Below are positions 59,498 through 64,000 of a stretch of DNA of 64,000 nt, in pieces. This DNA comes from Microvirga rosea (GTDB lineage Bacteria; Pseudomonadota; Alphaproteobacteria; Rhizobiales; Beijerinckiaceae). Where the stretch lies: assembly GCF_020595095.1 (NCBI RefSeq), contig NZ_JAJDOP010000004.1, positions 186,001 to 250,000 on the forward strand, given 5' to 3'. The stretch's first letter is position 1. Every line of letters begins with the position of its first letter. The notes beneath the pieces were generated by a model. It did not search any database. It saw only the letters and a program-made list of their open reading frames with translations, and was not told the origin of the DNA. The position numbers and the translations under genes were made by a program.

Positions 59498-60192
59498 CAG
59501 GCTGCAAGCCTCCGTTGGAGCCGGCGCGCAAACAACTCGGACCCCCAGAGGGCCATGAGGGAGAGGACGATGGAGACGAGCGTCAGGCGGAGCGCCCCGC
59601 CCTCCCCTCCGGGAACCTGCGTGAAGGTATAGATGGCGGTGGGCAGGGTTTGCGTTTCGCCTGGAATGTTCGACACGAACGTGATGGTCGCACCAAATTC
59701 ACCCATCGCCCTGGCGAAGGACAAGACCATCCCGGCCAGGATCCCCGGAAGGATCAAGGGCAGCGTCACCAGGAAGAAGACCCAAACCGGACCGGCACCG
59801 AGCGTCTCCCCGGCCTGTTCGAGCCGCCTGTCCACCGCCTCGACGGAAAGGCGGACGGCGCGAACGAGCAGCGGAAAGCCCATGACCGCGCAGGCCAATG
59901 CCGCGCCGGTCCAGCGAAACGCGAACACGATACCGAAGTGCTCCGCCAGGAACGCACCCACGGGTGCGCGGCGACCGAAGGTCAGCAGAAGCAGGTAACC
60001 GACCACGACAGGCGGAAGGATGAGCGGGAGATGCACGACAGCATCGAGGAACTGACGGCCGAAGAAGCGTCCGCGCGCCAGGAGCATCGCGACGGCGATT
60101 CCGGGCACGAGGCTCCCGACCATCGCCGCTATGGCGACCTTCAGGCTCAAGGTCACCGCTGCCCACTCGGCAGGAGAAAGCCACTCGCTCAA
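59497..60192 (-). CDS. modB: Molybdate ABC transporter permease ModB
   Basis: Permease of 231 aa with about five transmembrane helices, LHLPLILPPVVVGYLLLLTF-like segment near residue 55, and the EAA loop LEQAGETLGAGPVWVFFLVT. Start is TTG 60192, overlapping the modA stop as TTGA. Imports molybdate with ModA and ModC. Confidence 0.95.
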   Translation of the reverse strand: MSEWLSPAEWAAVTLSLKVAIAAMVGSLVPGIAVAMLLARGRFFGRQFLDAVVHLPLILPPVVVGYLLLLTFGRRAPVGAFLAEHFGIVFAFRWTGAALACAVMGFPLLVRAVRLSVEAVDRRLEQAGETLGAGPVWVFFLVTLPLILPGILAGMVLSFARAMGEFGATITFVSNIPGETQTLPTAIYTFTQVPGGEGGALRLTLVSIVLSLMALWGSELFARRLQRRLAA

Positions 60193-61001
60193 GAACCGGA
60201 AACCGACTTGTCGAGGATCGTGAATCCTTGCTTTTCAAAAAGCGGCCTGACTTTCGGCGACCGCAGAAAATCGAGAAACGCCTTCGCGTCCGGGTTCACC
60301 GACGCCCTGACCCTCGCAAGAGGATAAACGATGGGCGGGTGGCTCCCGTCAGGGAAGGTCCCGGCGATCCGGACGCCCGGATCCGAGGCGGCGTCCGTTC
60401 GATACACGATCCCGAGCGGCGCCTCGCCGCGGGATACGAGAAGCAGCGCGGCGCGCACACTCTCGGCCTGCACCACGCGATCCTTGACCCTGTCCCAGGC
60501 CCCGAGCTTTTCCAGGGCGCCCTTCCCGTACTTCCCTGCTGGAACGGCATCAACGTTGCCCATAGCGAGACGGCCGTCCTTCAAGGCTCCGGCCAAGTCG
60601 AAACCGGGCTGAACGGCGAATTCGCGGGGATCGTCCCCGGCCGCGACGAGCACGATCGAATTGCCGAGGAGATTGACGCGGGAATCCGCATCGATCAGTC
60701 CTTTCGCCGCCAGATCGTTCATCCAGTCGAGATCGGCGGAGAAAAACAGATCGGCCGGCGCTCCCGCTTCGATCTGCTTGGCGAGCACATTGCTGCCTGC
60801 ATAGGATATGGCGATTGTCCTGCCTGTTTCCCGCCGCCAAGCCTGAGCCGCGTCATCGAGAGCATTCTTCAGGCTCGCGGCGGCGAAAACGACCAGATCC
60901 CGGTTCTGCGCCATCGCCGGCAGCACGGCTCCCGCCGCAATCGCCGCACCGACGAGGAGCGTTCGCAGGAAGCGCCGCCCGATATCGAAAATCCGTCCCA
61001 T
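60189..61001 (-). CDS. modA: Molybdate-binding protein ModA
   Basis: Periplasmic molybdate receptor of 270 aa. Signal peptide (FLRTLLVGAAIAAGAVLPAM, cleavage after AMA), then VVFAAASLKNALDDAAQAWR, SYAGSNVLAKQIEAGAPADL and FSADLDWMNDLAAKGLID, the standard oxyanion-binding motifs. The spacing of 57 bases after msrQ with no terminator suggests co-transcription. I see no ModE-like palindrome upstream. Confidence 0.96.
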   Translation of the reverse strand: MGRIFDIGRRFLRTLLVGAAIAAGAVLPAMAQNRDLVVFAAASLKNALDDAAQAWRRETGRTIAISYAGSNVLAKQIEAGAPADLFFSADLDWMNDLAAKGLIDADSRVNLLGNSIVLVAAGDDPREFAVQPGFDLAGALKDGRLAMGNVDAVPAGKYGKGALEKLGAWDRVKDRVVQAESVRAALLLVSRGEAPLGIVYRTDAASDPGVRIAGTFPDGSHPPIVYPLARVRASVNPDAKAFLDFLRSPKVRPLFEKQGFTILDKSVSGS

Positions 61002-61058
61002 AAGCTGCCGTCCTCGGCTGGAATCCCGTTGCGCATCCTAACGGAGCAGCCTTCGTCT

Positions 61059-61715
61059 TCAAGCTGCCCGGCGCCGGGAACGGGGCTCGCGCGACACTTT
61101 TCGGTAGACGGAACGTCCGAGCCTGTATCCGAGCAGCGCGAGCACAATGGCCGTATAAACCAGCGGCTCCGGCGGCCAGGATTTCACGACCAGCAGGAAA
61201 TGCAGCACAGCCCCGATGGCCGCCACATAGACGAGCCGATGGAGCCTCGCCCATGCCTGCCCGCCGAGCCGGCGGATCGCCGCGTTGTTCGATGTCAGCG
61301 CCAGCGGCACGAGGATCACGAAGGTGGCCATGCCGATCGTGATGTAGGGCCTCTTCACCAGATCCGCCCCGATCGCTTCCAGATCGAGGCCCTGGTCCAG
61401 CACCAGATACGTGACGAGATGCAGGACGGCATAATAGAAGCAAAGGAGACCGGTCGCCCGGCGATAGCGCAGCAGATTGATGTCGAAGATCTGACGCAAG
61501 GGCGTGATGGAGAGCGTCACGACCAGGAAACGAAGCGCCCACAGCCCGAGCGCCTGCTCCAGATAGCGCATGGGATCCGCGCCGAGATTGTCGTTGATGC
61601 CCTGATAGAACAGCCACACCGCCGGAATGAAACCGACGAGATAAACCGCGATCTTCGGCACGGGAGGAAGCTTGAAGCGCGCTTTGGCTTCCCGGCGTGG
61701 GCTGCGGGCGTCCAT
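61059..61715 (-). CDS. msrQ: MsrQ, heme membrane subunit of MsrPQ
   Basis: Integral membrane protein of 218 aa with about five to six helices, in the ferric reductase-like (YedZ) family. It passes electrons from the respiratory chain to MsrP. Candidate heme ligands are His in YYAVLHLVTYLVL and in ARLHRLVYVAAIGAVLHFLL. Its ATG overlaps the msrP stop (TGATG). Confidence 0.94.
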   Translation of the reverse strand: MDARSPRREAKARFKLPPVPKIAVYLVGFIPAVWLFYQGINDNLGADPMRYLEQALGLWALRFLVVTLSITPLRQIFDINLLRYRRATGLLCFYYAVLHLVTYLVLDQGLDLEAIGADLVKRPYITIGMATFVILVPLALTSNNAAIRRLGGQAWARLHRLVYVAAIGAVLHFLLVVKSWPPEPLVYTAIVLALLGYRLGRSVYRKVSREPRSRRRAA

Positions 61716-62659
61716 CAGTAGAACTTTCGCAAATCCATGCCGGAATAAAGCTGGGCCACCTGCTCGGCGTAGCCGTTGAAGGGCAATGTCGGCCGTCTTT
61801 TGACGAACAATCCGCCTTCACCGATGCGGCGCTCGGTCTTTTGGCTCCAGCGCGGATGATCGACGCTCGGATTGACGTTCGCGTAGAAGCCGTACTCGTC
61901 GGAAGCCTGCCGGTTCCACGAGGTCTCGGGCTGCTTTTCCACGAAGCTGATCCGCGTGATCGATTTGATGCTCTTGAAGCCGTATTTCCACGGCACCACG
62001 AGCCGGATCGGTGCGCCGTTCTGGTTCGGCAAGGGGTCGCCATAAAGGCCGACCGCCAGGATCGCGAGAGGATTCATCGCCTCGTCGAGCCGCAGACCTT
62101 CCACATAAGGCCAGTCGAGAACCGGGAACATGGATTGAAGCCCTGGCATCTCCTCGGGACGATTGGCGGTCTCGAACGCGACGTACTTGGCGCTCCCGAG
62201 CGGCTCGACCCGCTTGATCAGGTCGGCCAGGGCAAAACCGTCCCACGGGATGACCATGGACCACCCCTCGACGCAGCGCAGGCGGTAGATCCGCTCCTCC
62301 AGGGTGCTGGTCTTGATGAGGTCATCGACGGAAAACTCTGCGGGCTTCCCCACCAGGCCATCGACCTTCACCGTCCAGGGCGTTGTCTTGAGGCTCTTGG
62401 CGTAGGTCGCCGGGGCCTCCTTGGCGACGCCGAATTCGTAATAGTTGTTGTAGCTGGTCACATCCTCGCGGCCGGTCAGCTTCTCGTCGGTCGAAAACGG
62501 GCTCTTGACCGTCGTGAGGGAGGCGGCCCCGGACGAGCCTGGGAAACCCGCCGCGAAAGCGAGACCGGCTGCGCCGCCCATAAGTTGACGGCGGTTCAGG
62601 TAGACGCTCCGAGGCGTGATCTCGGAGGGGAGGATATCGGAAGGGCGGCGGATGAGCAC
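61715..62659 (-). CDS. msrP: MsrP, periplasmic methionine sulfoxide reductase (molybdoenzyme)
   Basis: Repairs oxidised methionine in envelope proteins. A twin-arginine signal ([17 protein letters not shown]) fits export of the folded molybdopterin enzyme. The Mo-coordinating Cys129 lies in [15 protein letters not shown], and [13 protein letters not shown] and [16 protein letters not shown] are family motifs. I chose GTG 62659 since GAGGTG lies five bases upstream; another GTG at 62698 lacks a site. Length 314 aa. Modifies substrates in the periplasm with electrons from MsrQ, and needs molybdate imported by the adjacent ModABC. Confidence 0.94.
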   Translation of the reverse strand: MLIRRPSDILPSEITPRSVYLNRRQLMGGAAGLAFAAGFPGSSGAASLTTVKSPFSTDEKLTGREDVTSYNNYYEFGVAKEAPATYAKSLKTTPWTVKVDGLVGKPAEFSVDDLIKTSTLEERIYRLRCVEGWSMVIPWDGFALADLIKRVEPLGSAKYVAFETANRPEEMPGLQSMFPVLDWPYVEGLRLDEAMNPLAILAVGLYGDPLPNQNGAPIRLVVPWKYGFKSIKSITRISFVEKQPETSWNRQASDEYGFYANVNPSVDHPRWSQKTERRIGEGGLFVKRRPTLPFNGYAEQVAQLYSGMDLRKFY

Positions 62660-62707
62660 GGCGGCACCTCGTTTGGAACCCACATGCTCTGGGTACACCC
62701 GAGCGAG

Positions 62708-62729
62708 GCAAACGTGAAAGCACGTTTGC
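62708..62729. promoter_or_regulatory. 22-bp palindrome next to a TATAAC box, upstream of msrP
   Basis: GCAAACGTG, a 4-base spacer and CACGTTTGC form a perfect inverted repeat. On the minus strand TATAAC (62735-62730) sits directly before it, so the palindrome would cover the msrP transcription start. A matching -35 is not clear. An operator is likelier than a terminator since no T-run follows it on the minus strand. Confidence 0.5.
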
Positions 62730-62770
62730 GTTATAATGCCCGCTCCGGTGGGAAGGCGTTTCCGCCGGCC

Positions 62771-63841
<1,071 letters not shown>

Positions 63842-63870
63842 GTTTTACTCCGTGACAGATCTGCGCCGTC

Positions 63871-64000
63871 TCACGGGGCGCCGGTGTTTCCTTCGTCCGC
63901 CCACGGCTGTGCCGCTCGAGCGAACTTCTTTGTGATTTCGCGTGGATTGGTGATCGCCGTCCCTACAACGACCGCATGCGCGCCCCGCTCGAATGCGGCG
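63871..64000 (-). CDS. nanE: N-acylglucosamine-6-phosphate 2-epimerase NanE, C-terminal part
   Basis: Only the last 42 codons are in the window; the gene continues beyond 64000. The visible end includes GAHAVVVGTAITNPREITKK, the phosphate-binding motif of NanE-type TIM barrels, which convert ManNAc-6-phosphate to GlcNAc-6-phosphate. The gene lies upstream of the sugar ABC ATPase on the same strand. Identification rests on this single conserved segment. Confidence 0.8.
   Translation of the reverse strand, partial: AAFERGAHAVVVGTAITNPREITKKFARAAQPWADEGNTGAP

Noticed and set aside
61002-61058. ModE operator upstream of modA
   Set aside because: No ATCGCTATAT-type inverted repeat is present in the gap.

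Overview
The window looks like chromosomal DNA of an alphaproteobacterium of the order Hyphomicrobiales (Rhizobiales). I infer this from the high GC content, the division and cell wall (dcw) cluster followed by lpxC-bamD-recN-ligA, a long-linker FtsZ ending in an EIPAFLRR-type peptide, a class A RNase P RNA, and Rhizobiales-style palindromic intergenic repeats. A Microvirga/Methylobacterium-like host would fit, but the genus is an inference. Most of the content is core genome. I found no insertion sequence, prophage, CRISPR array, rRNA or tRNA.

Layout. 1-2605: two tiny genes on the minus strand, divergent from an Xaa-Pro aminopeptidase. 2680-4619: an AraC-type regulator with an AzlC/AzlD amino acid exporter pair. 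4666-10622: ligA, recN, bamD and lpxC. 10891-29655: the complete dcw operon, transcribed right to left (mraZ rsmH ftsL ftsI murE murF mraY murD ftsW murG murC murB ddl ftsQ ftsA ftsZ), with many ATGA-type overlaps. It starts at a promoter overlapped by 10-bp-spaced GGG repeats (putative MraZ boxes) and ends at a strong intrinsic terminator after ftsZ. 29969-30345: rnpB. 30385-33180: a lytic transglycosylase, a glycine-zipper lipoprotein, a DjlA-like J protein and an AmpD-like amidase. 33258-36644: a MacA/MacB-type efflux system. 36645-37594: no gene, but two tandem palindromic repeats and several hairpins.

37595-43374 is a methionine-cycle unit: an ArsR-methyltransferase regulator (SahR-like) with a near-perfect AT-rich palindrome just upstream, then metF and metH. 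After it come amn (AMP nucleosidase), an SDR, ettA and an erythromycin-esterase family gene. 49099-58319 is a peptide utilisation block: an M29 aminopeptidase, a fused two-domain ABC ATPase, a solute-binding protein, two permeases, an M14-type carboxypeptidase with a long N-terminal region I do not recognise, and an SDR lacking the usual catalytic Tyr/Lys. 58385-62659 combines modABC (molybdate uptake) with msrPQ (a molybdenum-dependent periplasmic methionine sulfoxide reductase), so cofactor supply and user are adjacent. The right edge holds a UgpC/MalK-type sugar ABC ATPase and the C-terminal end of nanE.

Nothing here amounts to an unmistakable new system. The best leads are regulatory (MraZ boxes on the dcw promoter, the SahR operator, the palindrome at the msrP promoter), the peptide uptake-plus-peptidase operon, and the structured repeat-rich gap between macB and metH.
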